Shown: positions 51,202 to 60,189 of the stretch, in pieces | Numbering within the stretch: the first letter of the stretch is position 1 | How the letters are laid out: every line of letters starts with the position of its first letter | Assembly (NCBI GenBank): GCA_000687655.1 | Contig: JHWR01000015.1 | Coordinates: 1-64,000 of the forward strand | DNA from: Lachnospiraceae bacterium YSB2008 | GTDB taxonomy: Bacteria; Bacillota; Clostridia; Lachnospirales; Lachnospiraceae | Direction of reading: 5' to 3' | Length of the DNA stretch: 64,000 nt | The notes under the pieces: model-generated | Told to the model about the DNA's origin: nothing | Database searches by the model: none | The model's input: only the letters and a program-made list of their open reading frames with translations | Translations under genes and position numbers: made by a program

Positions 51202-53523
51202 ATGTTGAAGTATAATATCGACTTTGAAATAATGGGACTTGTGATCACACTGGTCATCGCTTTCTATTTCCACATGAATTATGTGGTTACGACTAGAAGT
51301 GATAAAGCATTTAAGAAGCTTCTTTACTTTATTTTGATTGCGATAATACTGGACATACTCACAGCATTTTCTTTCTCACTTGAAAACCCGAAGTGGAATA
51401 TGTTCAATCTATTTATGAACACCTGTTACTATATGTGCGTTGCTGCCACAGCCGTTGAGTTCGAAGGGTATGTTGCCAGCCACATAGATGTTCTCGTTGA
51501 AAATAAAGTATATAGCGTCATCAGACGGATAATATATATTTTCTATGTCATACATGGGCTTCTGAATCCATTTACAAAACTTGCTTTCTACTTTGATGAG
51601 GAAGGCAGATACTGCCACGGCCCAATGTATATTCTCGGTTATATCATTCCAAGTATCTTCGTTATAGGAGCTCTTGTTCAGATTCTCAAATACAAAAACT
51701 GTTTTAACAGAAAACAGCGTCTTTCAAGTCTGGCATTTATTCTGGTTGTTTTTGTCGCAATGATACTCCAGGCATTTGTTGTTCCTGATGTATATCTCAC
51801 GTATGCGCTTATTCCTGTAGCTCTCCTTATGCTTGTATTCTCACTCGAAACACCTGACTACCGTAAGCTTATAAAGACTATGGACGAGCTTGAAACTGCA
51901 AAGCAGGAAGCATGGCATGCAAACCAGGTGAAAAGTGACTTCCTTGCAAATATGTCTCACGAAATTCGTACTCCGATAAATGCAATTCTTGGTTTTGATG
52001 AAATGATCCTTCGTGAAACAAAGGAGAACGATACATTTAATTATGCTTCTGATATTAAGGACAGCGGACAGACTCTGCTCTCTATCGTAAATGATATTCT
52101 TGATCTTTCAAAGATTGAGGCCGGAAAGATGGAAATCATACCGGAGGAGTATAGTATAACGGAGATGGTCTCGGGACTTGTAAGAATGATAACTCCGAAG
52201 GCTAATGAAAAAGGCCTCAAGCTTAATGTTGAAGTCGACAGTAAAATTCCGCGAAAAATGGAAGGCGATGATATAAGAATTGCACAGGTACTTACAAACT
52301 TGCTGACAAATGCTGTTAAATATACAGAAATGGGCGAAGTGACTCTTCAGATCAAGGCTGAACAGCCGGAAAATGGAAATGTACATCTTTTCTTTGCAGT
52401 AAGAGATACAGGTGTGGGAATCAAAGCAGAAAACACGGCGATTCTCTTCTCGGAATTCAGCCGTATTGAAGATTCTAATGTTCGCAAGATAGAGGGTACA
52501 GGCCTTGGGCTGCCTATCTCTCAAAGGTGTCTTAATCTGATGGGCAGCAATCTGGAGGTTAAGAGTGTATACGGAGAAGGCTCGACCTTCTACTTTTTCC
52601 TGAACCAGAAGGTTGTGGACGCCGAACCTATAGGTGATTATGATCCTGCCAATATGACCATGCAGGAGGATGTCAAAGTATTCAGGGAAAGCTTTAAGGC
52701 TCCGGATGCGCATGTTCTGGTTGTTGATGACGTAGAAACTAACCTGAAGGTATTTAAAGGACTCCTGAATAAATCAGAGATGAAGATAGATACGGCAGGA
52801 AGCGGAGCTGAGGCCATTGAACTTATCAGAAAATATAAGTTTGATATTATTTTCATGGATCACCAGATGCCTCAGATGGACGGTATTGAAACACTGGAAA
52901 AACTGGTGGAAGATCCGGACATAGATATCAGCAATACTCCTGTTATCGCACTTACCGCAAATGCCATCTCGGGCGCAAGAGATATGTACCTTGAGAAAGG
53001 TTTTGCTGACTATATCTCAAAGCCTATTAATGGATGGGAACTGTCTGAGATGATCAGGAAATGGCTTCCGGAAGATAGAATAGTAGTCGATAATTCAGAA
53101 TCTGAGGAATCTGATTCCGTTACTGATGATACACAGGATTCAAAGTCAGATGACGAGCAGATGTATGAGGATGAAGATCTCAATAAGCTGGCTCAGGCAG
53201 GTCTGGATGTTAAGACAGGTCTGACATATACAATGAATGATAAGGAATTCTATCTTGATATCATTTCTGATTTTGTAAATGAATATGAGGAGAGAAGTGC
53301 AGCACTGGAAAAGGATTTTGTAGATAAGAACTGGAAATCCTATGGTATTAATGCGCATTCTTTGAAGAGCCTCTCCAAGACTATTGGACTTAATTCGCTT
53401 GCCGATGAAGCACTCGTTCTGGAGCTTGCAGCCAAGAACGGAGAACCGGAAAAGGTTGAAGCGAACCACGAAGCACTGCTCACTCATTACAAGGATTCGG
53501 TAGATGCGATAAACAGGCGGTGA
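51202..53523 (+). CDS. Hybrid histidine kinase with receiver and HPt domains
   Basis: 773 aa from ATG 51202, after GGGGAGGTAAAGCCT; the frame extends left 31 codons over the cysK terminator. Residues 1-225 hold about seven membrane helices, without an extracytoplasmic domain. HisKA follows with the phospho-His in FLANMSHEIRTPINAILGFDEM (near 255), HATPase with LLTNAVKYTE, DTGVGI and GTGLGLPIS, a receiver with HVLVVDDVETN and the Asp in IIFMDHQMPQMDG (near 551), and a C-terminal HPt with INAHSLKSLSKTIG (near 718). No response regulator is beside it. The phosphorelay partner is unknown. Confidence 0.92.
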   Translation: MLKYNIDFEIMGLVITLVIAFYFHMNYVVTTRSDKAFKKLLYFILIAIILDILTAFSFSLENPKWNMFNLFMNTCYYMCVAATAVEFEGYVASHIDVLVENKVYSVIRRIIYIFYVIHGLLNPFTKLAFYFDEEGRYCHGPMYILGYIIPSIFVIGALVQILKYKNCFNRKQRLSSLAFILVVFVAMILQAFVVPDVYLTYALIPVALLMLVFSLETPDYRKLIKTMDELETAKQEAWHANQVKSDFLANMSHEIRTPINAILGFDEMILRETKENDTFNYASDIKDSGQTLLSIVNDILDLSKIEAGKMEIIPEEYSITEMVSGLVRMITPKANEKGLKLNVEVDSKIPRKMEGDDIRIAQVLTNLLTNAVKYTEMGEVTLQIKAEQPENGNVHLFFAVRDTGVGIKAENTAILFSEFSRIEDSNVRKIEGTGLGLPISQRCLNLMGSNLEVKSVYGEGSTFYFFLNQKVVDAEPIGDYDPANMTMQEDVKVFRESFKAPDAHVLVVDDVETNLKVFKGLLNKSEMKIDTAGSGAEAIELIRKYKFDIIFMDHQMPQMDGIETLEKLVEDPDIDISNTPVIALTANAISGARDMYLEKGFADYISKPINGWELSEMIRKWLPEDRIVVDNSESEESDSVTDDTQDSKSDDEQMYEDEDLNKLAQAGLDVKTGLTYTMNDKEFYLDIISDFVNEYEERSAALEKDFVDKNWKSYGINAHSLKSLSKTIGLNSLADEALVLELAAKNGEPEKVEANHEALLTHYKDSVDAINRR

Positions 53524-53554
53524 TCATATTATCCTATTGAGAAATGAAAAAAGG

Positions 53555-53583
53555 TTGACAAAATATATTTGGTCAAATATAAT
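53555..53583 (+). promoter_or_regulatory. Consensus promoter with palindromic operator for gpx-ohrR
   Basis: TTGACA (53555-53560), 17 bp, TATAAT (53578-53583), a perfect consensus pair. ATATTTG-GT-CAAATAT (53565-53580) is an uninterrupted palindrome between the boxes and a second TTTGGT follows. An OhrR-type repressor encoded in the same operon is the likely binder. Basal strength would otherwise be very high, so repression is expected. Confidence 0.8.
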
Positions 53584-53632
53584 TTGGTAAAACATAGTTA
53601 ACAACATTTCATTTCCAAAGGAGGTACATATC

Positions 53633-54175
53633 ATGGGATTTTATGATCAGAGCGTAATGACAGCTGCAGGCGAAGAGATATCAATGAAGGAATTTGAAGG
53701 AAAGGTGGTTCTTGTTGTAAACACTGCTACGGGCTGTGGATTTACACCTCATTACAAGGACCTTGAAGCTATGTACGAAAAGTATCATGACAGAGGGTTT
53801 GAGATTATCGATGTTCCCTGCAATCAGTTCGCAGGGCAGACACCGGGAACAGACGATGAGATACATGAGTTCTGTCAGCTTAAGTACAATACCCAGTTTC
53901 CACAGATGAAGAAGTCAGACGTAAATGGAGAAACAGCCATCCCACTTTTCAAATATTTGAAAGAACAGAAGGGGTTCGCCGGATTTGGAAAAGGACCGGC
54001 AGCTCTCGCGATGAGCGCTATGCTCAAGAAGATTGATAAGGATTACAAAAATAATCCTGAGATTAAATGGAACTTTACTAAGTTCATAGTAGACAGAAGC
54101 GGAAATGTGGTTGCAAGATTTGAGCCAACCGAAAAGATGGATCAGGTAGATAAGTTTGTTGAAGGATTACTATAG
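53633..54175 (+). CDS. Glutathione peroxidase family thiol peroxidase
   Basis: 180 aa. The peroxidatic Cys is in NTATGCGFTPHY, Gln in PCNQFAGQTPG, and the Trp-Asn pair in WNFTKFIVD complete the tetrad. It is Cys-based, not Sec. In Firmicutes these proteins reduce peroxides using thioredoxin. AAAGGAGGTACATATC precedes the ATG. The next gene is an OhrR-like sensor, so the operon responds to organic peroxides. Confidence 0.93.
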   Translation: MGFYDQSVMTAAGEEISMKEFEGKVVLVVNTATGCGFTPHYKDLEAMYEKYHDRGFEIIDVPCNQFAGQTPGTDDEIHEFCQLKYNTQFPQMKKSDVNGETAIPLFKYLKEQKGFAGFGKGPAALAMSAMLKKIDKDYKNNPEIKWNFTKFIVDRSGNVVARFEPTEKMDQVDKFVEGLL

Positions 54176-54203
54176 AGTAAGAATGATTTAGAGGACGATT
54201 AAT

Positions 54204-54635
54204 ATGGCACAGGAATATGAACAGCTTTTACTTACGAATCAGTTATGCTTCCCTATGTATGCATGTGGCAGAAAGATAGTTAATGCTTATAATCCGTATC
54301 TGAAGCCACTTGGGCTGACATACACGCAGTATATAGTTTTTATGGTGCTGTGGGAGAAGGAGAACGTTACAGTCGGACAGCTTGGGAGCATCCTTCATCT
54401 CGATGCAGGGACCCTCACACCTCTTCTGAAGAATCTTGAAAAGGAAGGATACGTAACCAGAGGACGTTCAAAGGAAGACGAGCGTGTAACTATCATCAGC
54501 ATTACTGAAAAAGGAAATGCTCTTAAGGAGAAATGTAAGGACATTCCATTTGAACTTGCAAAAAGCGTATCACCGCTTTCGGAGAAGGATACAAAGGAAC
54601 TCTACAGGCTACTGTATAAGTTTCTTGAGAGATAG
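54204..54635 (+). CDS. ohrR: OhrR-type MarR regulator
   Basis: 143 aa. NQLCFPMYACGRKIVNAYNPYLKPLGLTYTQYIVFMVLWE matches OhrR, with the redox-sensing Cys at position 15, as in Bacillus subtilis OhrR. The winged helix (GQLGSILHLDAGTLTPLLKNLEKEGYVTRGRSKEDERVTIISIT) follows. Oxidation of Cys15 by organic peroxide releases DNA. It is 28 bp after gpx and likely represses that promoter. Confidence 0.9.
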   Translation: MAQEYEQLLLTNQLCFPMYACGRKIVNAYNPYLKPLGLTYTQYIVFMVLWEKENVTVGQLGSILHLDAGTLTPLLKNLEKEGYVTRGRSKEDERVTIISITEKGNALKEKCKDIPFELAKSVSPLSEKDTKELYRLLYKFLER

Positions 54636-54672
54636 AATATCAGAGCGGTATTGGGATAATGGGTGTTGGATT

Positions 54673-55821
54673 ATGAATTATAAATTGCAGAATAGCGAGG
54701 ATAAAAACTCCATATCCAGAGATAAAATCATAGTAAGAACAAGTGTCATAGGTATAATTGCAAATGTAATGCTTGCCGCTTTCAAGGCTGTAATCGGTAT
54801 TCTGAGCAATTCTATAGCTATTGTTATGGATGCAGTAAACAATATATCTGACGCAGGAAGCTCGCTTATAACGATAATAGGTACTAAGCTGGCAGGACGC
54901 GAACCGGATAAAAAGCATCCTTTTGGGTACGGACGTATAGAGTATTTAAGTGCTATGATAATAGCTGTCATAGTGCTCTATGCCGGTGTTACATCCCTGG
55001 TTGAATCAGTGAAGAAGATTATTAATCCTGTCACTCCGGATTATTCTACGGTTTCTCTTATTATTGTGGCAGTAGCAGTTGTTGTTAAGATAGTGCTTGG
55101 AAGATATGTTAAGAGTGTAGGTAAGAAGGTTAATTCTGCATCACTGGTTAATTCCGGTGAAGATGCAACTCTTGATTCTGTTATATCGGCATCAACTCTT
55201 GTGGCAGCAGGGATATTCCTTATTTTCCACATATCATTAGAGGCCTGGCTTGGTGCCATAATATCTCTCGTAATCATAAAGTCCGGATTTGAGATGATGA
55301 AGGAAACGGTTTCTCAGCTTCTTGGAGAGAGAAATGATCCGGATCTTTCGAAGAGCATCAAAGAAACTGTTACGGAATTTGAAGACGTGCAGGGAGCATA
55401 CGACCTTGTTCTTAACAATTACGGTCCGGATTCATGGAATGGTTCAATACATATTGAAGTGCCGGATACTTATTCGGCTGACAGCCTGGATCGGCTTATA
55501 AGAAGTATTCAGGAAGCGGTATACAATAAGCATCAGGTTATCCTGACCGCCATAGGAGTGTATTCTGTAAATACGAAGGACAAAGATGTAATAGAAGCGA
55601 AGAAGAAGGCGGAAGAGATAGTATTATCTCATGAACATATACGCCAGATGCATGGCTTCTATATGGATAAAGAAGAAAAGACCATGCGTTTTGATATAGT
55701 CATAAGCTTTAATGCCAAGGATAGGCATGAAACATATGACAGTGTTATTGAAGACATCAAGAAAGAATTTCCTGACTATGAGCTGCAGGTTGCAATGGAT
55801 ACGGATTTTGGTGAGGTGTAA
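54673..55821 (+). CDS. Cation diffusion facilitator family transporter
   Basis: 382 aa from ATG 54673; the frame extends 52 codons left across the ohrR end, which is not plausible. Six membrane helices with the metal-site pattern MDAVNNISDAGSSLIT (HxxxD here NxxxD) and DATLDSVISASTLVA, then a cytoplasmic domain (PDSWNGSIHIEVPDTYSADSLDRLI). The first metal ligand His is replaced by Asn (NN-IS-D), so metal choice may differ from Zn; Mn or Fe export is possible. No metal regulator is nearby, but an Rrf2 gene is convergent. Confidence 0.88.
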   Translation: MNYKLQNSEDKNSISRDKIIVRTSVIGIIANVMLAAFKAVIGILSNSIAIVMDAVNNISDAGSSLITIIGTKLAGREPDKKHPFGYGRIEYLSAMIIAVIVLYAGVTSLVESVKKIINPVTPDYSTVSLIIVAVAVVVKIVLGRYVKSVGKKVNSASLVNSGEDATLDSVISASTLVAAGIFLIFHISLEAWLGAIISLVIIKSGFEMMKETVSQLLGERNDPDLSKSIKETVTEFEDVQGAYDLVLNNYGPDSWNGSIHIEVPDTYSADSLDRLIRSIQEAVYNKHQVILTAIGVYSVNTKDKDVIEAKKKAEEIVLSHEHIRQMHGFYMDKEEKTMRFDIVISFNAKDRHETYDSVIEDIKKEFPDYELQVAMDTDFGEV

Positions 55822-55844
55822 ATGGATAGCAGGATTTCCGGATT

Positions 55845-56240
55845 CTAAACAAAGTCCGCCAGTGTTTTGCTGCGGAAGAATTCGTGAATAGTATTATCGA
55901 ATTCAGTCCACATAGGCAGGGTCTTGCAGATGTCTCTTCGGTCGCATTCATAATTGCAGTCAGCAAGGCATGCGACAGGAGAGAGGGAACCCTCCAGAGT
56001 TTCAATAATTTCACAAACAGTATATTCTTCAGGACGGCGGATGAGACTATATCCGCCGTTCTTTCCGCTTGCGCTCTTAACAAGTCCGGCGGTAACCAGT
56101 TCTTTCATGATAATCTCGAGATATTTCTTCGAGATTCCCTGCCTCTCAGCTATATCCTTAAGCGGAAGCCTTGCGCCCTCGCCATGCTCTGCTATATCTA
56201 TCATAACTCTTAATGCGTAACGTCCTTTAGTTGATACCAT
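55845..56240 (-). CDS. Rrf2-family regulator with IscR-like Cys cluster
   Basis: 131 aa. The start MVSTKGRYALRVMIDIAEHG and HTH with DIAERQGISKKYLEIIMKELVTAGLVKSASGKNGGY are Rrf2. Cys91, Cys95, Cys99 and Cys105 lie in the loop where IscR holds its [2Fe-2S] cluster (CLADCNYECDRRDIC), so an Fe-S or redox sensor is likely. It might be IscR, NsrR or CymR-like. An inverted repeat lies in its own promoter region at 56301. It ends 24 bp from the CDF gene's stop, on the other strand. Confidence 0.88.
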   Translation of the reverse strand: MVSTKGRYALRVMIDIAEHGEGARLPLKDIAERQGISKKYLEIIMKELVTAGLVKSASGKNGGYSLIRRPEEYTVCEIIETLEGSLSPVACLADCNYECDRRDICKTLPMWTEFDNTIHEFFRSKTLADFV

Positions 56241-56300
56241 GTCTTTTCCTCCTGCCTCTGGGTTGTGCTATTTAAAATTTCTATAATACAAAAACACTTT

Positions 56301-56329
56301 CACCTACTATATCATAGGGTAAGTAGGTG
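56301..56329. promoter_or_regulatory. Inverted repeat in the Rrf2 promoter (likely autoregulatory site)
   Basis: CACCTACT (56301-56308)/AGTAGGTG (56322-56329), 8-bp arms with 13 bp between. It lies 60 bp upstream of the Rrf2 start codon, in its presumed promoter. The CCTAC core is like known Rrf2/IscR-class sites. The rest of the 306-bp spacer (56241-56546) holds an AT-rich stretch with TATAAT near 56437, and a small GGCAT-AGA-ATGCC hairpin with T5, before the NAGPA gene; I see no gene there. Confidence 0.55.
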
Positions 56330-56546
56330 TTCAATACGAATTGATTCCATTTTTTATCATCTTTTTATATCTGATCCGAGGTTATTATAAATCCTTTAAA
56401 AATAATATGAGATATATACATATAGTGAATTATAGTGTATAATGTGCAAGATATAGGCATAGAATGCCTTTTTGTTGTGGTGCATAAATTGTGGAATGGC
56501 ACATTTTTATTAATTTAAGAATAATAAATCAGTAGGGAGAATTCAC

Positions 56547-57692
56547 ATGGAAGACAATTACTCCAGACCAAGAAGAGGGAAAAAGAAGAAGCAGAGCAAG
56601 CTTAAGGTTGCTCTCAAAATGTTAGGCGGACTTCTGATACTTGTTCTTATAACACTTATCATAGGTGTTGGAACTCTGTATCTCACGCTTTTCAAGATCA
56701 AGAACAGTTCAGAGGCAGCAAGGAACCTTCTGATCACAACTCTCATGGAGAGCGGTCAGCTTAAGTTCGTTGCTCATATGGTATGTTCTGACGAGGAGAT
56801 AGAAGAGATTGTATCAACTAACTCCATGGAGTCAATGGATGTTGATCAGGATACAACACTTATCAATGTCAGTGACAAGGCAACTGAAAGTGATGCCAAT
56901 CAGACTACTGCAAAGGATGATGAGAAGTTCGATGAAAATGGAATCCGTATAGAGGAAATATCAGGACGTTCATTCTTCGCAAAGATGATGATCATCAAAG
57001 ATCCTGCACAGGTATCTGTTGGAAGTACATATCCTTGGGGCAAGCTTGGTAAAGAGCTTGGTGAGCTCGTTGAGGATTCAGGAGCTATAGCCGGAGTTAA
57101 CGGTGGACTTTATGTATCTACAGGTAATTCGGGTGGTTCACCTATGGGTGTCGTAGTTCAGAATGGCGAGATTACCTACAATAATCCTTACGGACTTGCA
57201 GGTCTTTATGTAATAGGACTTAATAACGATAACATTCTTATAGTTGATGATATATCAGGTAAATCTTCAGCAGATTTTGAAGCTTACGTTAAGGAAAAGG
57301 GAATCAGGGATGCGGTTGCTTTCCAGGACGAGGCATCTGATTCCAATAACCATTTCGTTCCGCTTATCATAAATGGAAAGCCACGTCAGCTTGGCGGACA
57401 GGGAAGTGGTGCTAACCCAAGAACAGCAATAGGTCAAAGAAGTGATGGGGCTATACTCCTTCTCGTTACTGACGGACGTGGTACATCAGGCCACCTTGGA
57501 GCAACTGCTTCAGACCTTATAGCAATCATGCAGGAATATGGAGCTGTAAATGCAGCGAACCTCGATGGAGGAAGCTCATCAAGTATGTATTACAATGGAA
57601 ACTATGAAATGACATCCGTTACATTTTATTATCAGAATTCATCATGGAGACTTCCTGATGCTTTCGTCGTAAAGCAGAAAGGAGGTAACTAA
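56547..57692 (+). CDS. Membrane-anchored phosphodiester glycosidase (NAGPA-like) protein
   Basis: 381 aa. One membrane helix (about residues 26-50) follows a basic head RPRRGKKKKQSKLKVALK; an acidic extracytoplasmic spacer precedes the NAGPA domain at about 160-380, identified by AIAGVNGGLYVSTGNSGGSPMGVVVQNGEI, NPRTAIGQRSDGAILLLVTDG and NLDGGSSSSMYYNG. Related Firmicute proteins cleave phosphodiester-linked sugars of wall polymers. A promoter with TATAAT lies near 56437. The next gene starts 3 bp after the stop codon. Confidence 0.87.
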   Translation: MEDNYSRPRRGKKKKQSKLKVALKMLGGLLILVLITLIIGVGTLYLTLFKIKNSSEAARNLLITTLMESGQLKFVAHMVCSDEEIEEIVSTNSMESMDVDQDTTLINVSDKATESDANQTTAKDDEKFDENGIRIEEISGRSFFAKMMIIKDPAQVSVGSTYPWGKLGKELGELVEDSGAIAGVNGGLYVSTGNSGGSPMGVVVQNGEITYNNPYGLAGLYVIGLNNDNILIVDDISGKSSADFEAYVKEKGIRDAVAFQDEASDSNNHFVPLIINGKPRQLGGQGSGANPRTAIGQRSDGAILLLVTDGRGTSGHLGATASDLIAIMQEYGAVNAANLDGGSSSSMYYNGNYEMTSVTFYYQNSSWRLPDAFVVKQKGGN

Positions 57693-57694
57693 TC

Positions 57695-58939
57695 ATGAGT
57701 GACAGAAGATATGATGACAGACCGAGAAGGCCAAGACCTGACTATGATGATTATGACAGACCAAGGCCAAGAAAGAAGAAACGTAAGGCTAAGATGAAGC
57801 CATCCTTCTACTTCCTCTGTGTATGTGTAGTTTATACGCTTATACTTCTTATCGGTGCCGGACTTTTCCTTGGATATGCAGACAGATGTCTGAACAGATT
57901 CGAGAAGTCACAGTCATCTTATGCGATAGAGGATTATTTCAAAGAGTTCAAGGAAAGCCTTGCTAATAAAGAGCTTCCAAAAGGATTTGTATCTGAAGAA
58001 AGCAGTAAGTTTGAAGATTCAGACCTTAAGCTCGAAGCTCTTATAGCTGCAACTGATGGTAAGACACTTTCTTACGAGAAGGATGCACAGAGCTACGATA
58101 CTGAAGAACCTATATATGATATCCTTGCAGATGGCGAGGCTATAGCAAAGATTACACTCAGCGCATATAACTCAAAAACAGTTTTCGGTATCCTTACCAT
58201 CATGGACTGGAAGATTAAGAGCGCTGAATTCCTGAATATGCCTTCACTCGCAGATTATTCAATCTGGGCACCGGAAGGATGTTCTGTTACAGTTAACGGT
58301 ATTCCTGTAAGCAGTGATTATCTTACAGGCGAAAAGAAAGATCTCGAGCTTTTTGCAAATGCAAAAGAGTATATAGATATTCCTTCAGTTCAGGAATACA
58401 AGATTCCTGCTCTCAGCAAAGAGCCTGAAGTTTCAATAACAGATGAAAATGGAAAGAATGTTGATTTTACCCAGGATGGTACAACATACGAAGCAGCTTT
58501 CGGTTCTGAGAGTGAGATTCCGGATGACATGAAGGAAACAGCACTCAATATAGCTGAAACATGGAGTCTCTTCAATACGGTTGACCTTTCAGGCCCAAGC
58601 TACGGTCTTGAAACAGTACGCCAGTATCTGATTCCTGATTCATACTATGATGGACTTGCTAAGCAGTGGGCAACCAGCGTTGACATTACATTTACTTCAC
58701 CACATACACTTGAAGATCCTAAGTTCAAGAACGTTGAAGTGTCACAGTACAGACGTATTACAGATGACTGCTTCTCAGTAAGAATAAGCTTTGATAAGCC
58801 TATGCATCTTACAAGAACAGGTGAAATAGTTATGGACCATACAGACAGTGAATATCTCTTCGTAAGATATGAAGCTTCATGGCGTATGGTAGATATGATT
58901 GCCGCTACTAACAATGCAGATGATGGCGGCGAAGAATAA
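57695..58939 (+). CDS. Single-pass membrane protein with large outer domain, unknown
   Basis: 414 aa. A basic, Arg/Asp/Pro-rich cytosolic head of about 35 residues (MSDRRYDDRPRRPRPDYDDYDRPRPRKKKRK) is followed by a membrane helix (about 37-60), then an extracytoplasmic domain of ~350 residues rich in Lys, Glu and aromatics. AEFLNMPSLADYSIWAPEGCSVTVNGIPVSSDYL looks like a beta-sandwich of the kind that precedes wall-binding modules. No catalytic motif is seen. It starts 3 bp after the glycosidase, so the two probably act together at the cell wall. Confidence 0.75.
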   Translation: MSDRRYDDRPRRPRPDYDDYDRPRPRKKKRKAKMKPSFYFLCVCVVYTLILLIGAGLFLGYADRCLNRFEKSQSSYAIEDYFKEFKESLANKELPKGFVSEESSKFEDSDLKLEALIAATDGKTLSYEKDAQSYDTEEPIYDILADGEAIAKITLSAYNSKTVFGILTIMDWKIKSAEFLNMPSLADYSIWAPEGCSVTVNGIPVSSDYLTGEKKDLELFANAKEYIDIPSVQEYKIPALSKEPEVSITDENGKNVDFTQDGTTYEAAFGSESEIPDDMKETALNIAETWSLFNTVDLSGPSYGLETVRQYLIPDSYYDGLAKQWATSVDITFTSPHTLEDPKFKNVEVSQYRRITDDCFSVRISFDKPMHLTRTGEIVMDHTDSEYLFVRYEASWRMVDMIAATNNADDGGEE

Positions 58940-58975
58940 ACTGCTCAAATATAACTTCTCAGAGGTAATCAGTAT

Positions 58976-60028
58976 ATGATTCCAATTATTATTCCGTCTT
59001 ATGAGCCGGATGAAAGATTAATAGCAATCCTGAAGGATCTGGATGAAAATACGGATGCTCCTGTCATTCTTGTAAATGACGGGAGCAAGCCGGAGTTTGA
59101 CAGCATCTTCGAGGAAGCTGACAGCATAATAAAAAAGCACGGTGGAATATTCCTTAAGCATGATGTGAACAGAGGAAAAGGACGTGCACTTAAGACGGCT
59201 TTCCAGGGCGTTCTGGATCATTTTCCTGATGCTATAGGTGCTGTTACAGCAGACTCAGACGGACAGCATACAGTTGAATGTATCAAGTCGGTTTCAAGTA
59301 AGCTGGAAGAGTGTAAAGACAATCTTATCCTGGGAGTGAGAAGCTTCGATACAGAAGATGTTCCATGGAAGAGTAGGATGGGAAATAAGATAACCGAGAA
59401 GGTTTTTGCTTATGTAGCAGGAGTTCATGTCACAGATACCCAGACAGGACTCAGAGGAATCCCGATCAAGTTCATGGAAGAACTTCTCGATGTAAAGGGA
59501 GAACGTTTTGAGTTTGAGACAAGGATGCTCCTTGAAGCAAAGGATTATCCGATCATAGAAGTTCCTATCAAGACAGTATATGATTCAAAAGAGAATCATC
59601 AGACACATTTCAATCCATTTCTTGATTCCATCAAGATATATAAGATATTGGGTGCAAGATTCCTGAAATACATATTCTCAGCACTTTCATCATGTCTGCT
59701 GGATCTTCTGCTTTTTGCAGTGCTGTGTCACTTCCTGAAAGGAAGTATAGCATCATATATTATTATATCGACAGTGATAGCCAGAGTAATCTCTGCTACT
59801 TACAATTATACTATCAACCGTAAGCTGGTATTTGAAAGCAGGAAAGGAGTCGGCAGCTCAGCCGGCAAATATGTACTTCTTGCAGTGATACAGATGGCAG
59901 CCAGTGCAGGACTCGTAACCCTCGCCTGCCACTTCATCACCTTCATGCCGGAAGTCGTGATCAAAGCGATAATCGATACGATCCTCTTCTTTATCAGCTA
60001 CCACATACAGCAAAAATACGTCTTTTAA
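58976..60028 (+). CDS. Glycosyltransferase family 2 fused to GtrA-like membrane domain
   Basis: 350 aa. Residues 1-220 are a GT2 domain (IIIPSYEPDERLIAIL, VILVNDGSKPEFDSI, GKGRALKTAFQGVLD, AVTADSDGQHTVE with the DxD-like motif, TQTGLRGIP). Residues 225-350 contain four membrane helices of a GtrA family domain (LKYIFSALSSCLLDLLLFAVLCHF, YNYTINRKLVFES). Similar GT2-GtrA fusions attach sugars to polyprenyl phosphate and help flip it. It is 36 bp after the preceding gene, in the same operon. The acceptor and donor are unknown. Confidence 0.9.
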   Translation: MIPIIIPSYEPDERLIAILKDLDENTDAPVILVNDGSKPEFDSIFEEADSIIKKHGGIFLKHDVNRGKGRALKTAFQGVLDHFPDAIGAVTADSDGQHTVECIKSVSSKLEECKDNLILGVRSFDTEDVPWKSRMGNKITEKVFAYVAGVHVTDTQTGLRGIPIKFMEELLDVKGERFEFETRMLLEAKDYPIIEVPIKTVYDSKENHQTHFNPFLDSIKIYKILGARFLKYIFSALSSCLLDLLLFAVLCHFLKGSIASYIIISTVIARVISATYNYTINRKLVFESRKGVGSSAGKYVLLAVIQMAASAGLVTLACHFITFMPEVVIKAIIDTILFFISYHIQQKYVF

Positions 60029-60119
60029 CATAAGCCCACGGCTTATAGTTAAAATTGAGAATAATATATAGTGTTATGTTTTATATAAAGATTCATTAAT
60101 ACTAATATATTGATAAACC

Positions 60120-60153
60120 GATTGAGGCACATATATATATATGTGCCTCAATC
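60120..60153. terminator. 34-bp perfect palindrome, bidirectional terminator
   Basis: GATTGAGGCACATATAT and its exact complement meet without a break, 17 + 17 bp. It lies between two convergent genes (GT2-GtrA and the histidine kinase). T-rich bases follow it on the plus side, AATCGGTT-like bases on the minus side. TCTCAATCGTAT is repeated just after, near 60168. This is best seen as a two-way terminator, though only weakly T-tailed. Confidence 0.7.
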
Positions 60154-60189
60154 GTATATATTATTTTGTCTCAATCGTATTATATATTA

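Noticed and set aside
52108-52713. 201-codon antisense frame in the hybrid kinase gene
   Set aside because: Shadow of the HATPase-coding region with no family features.
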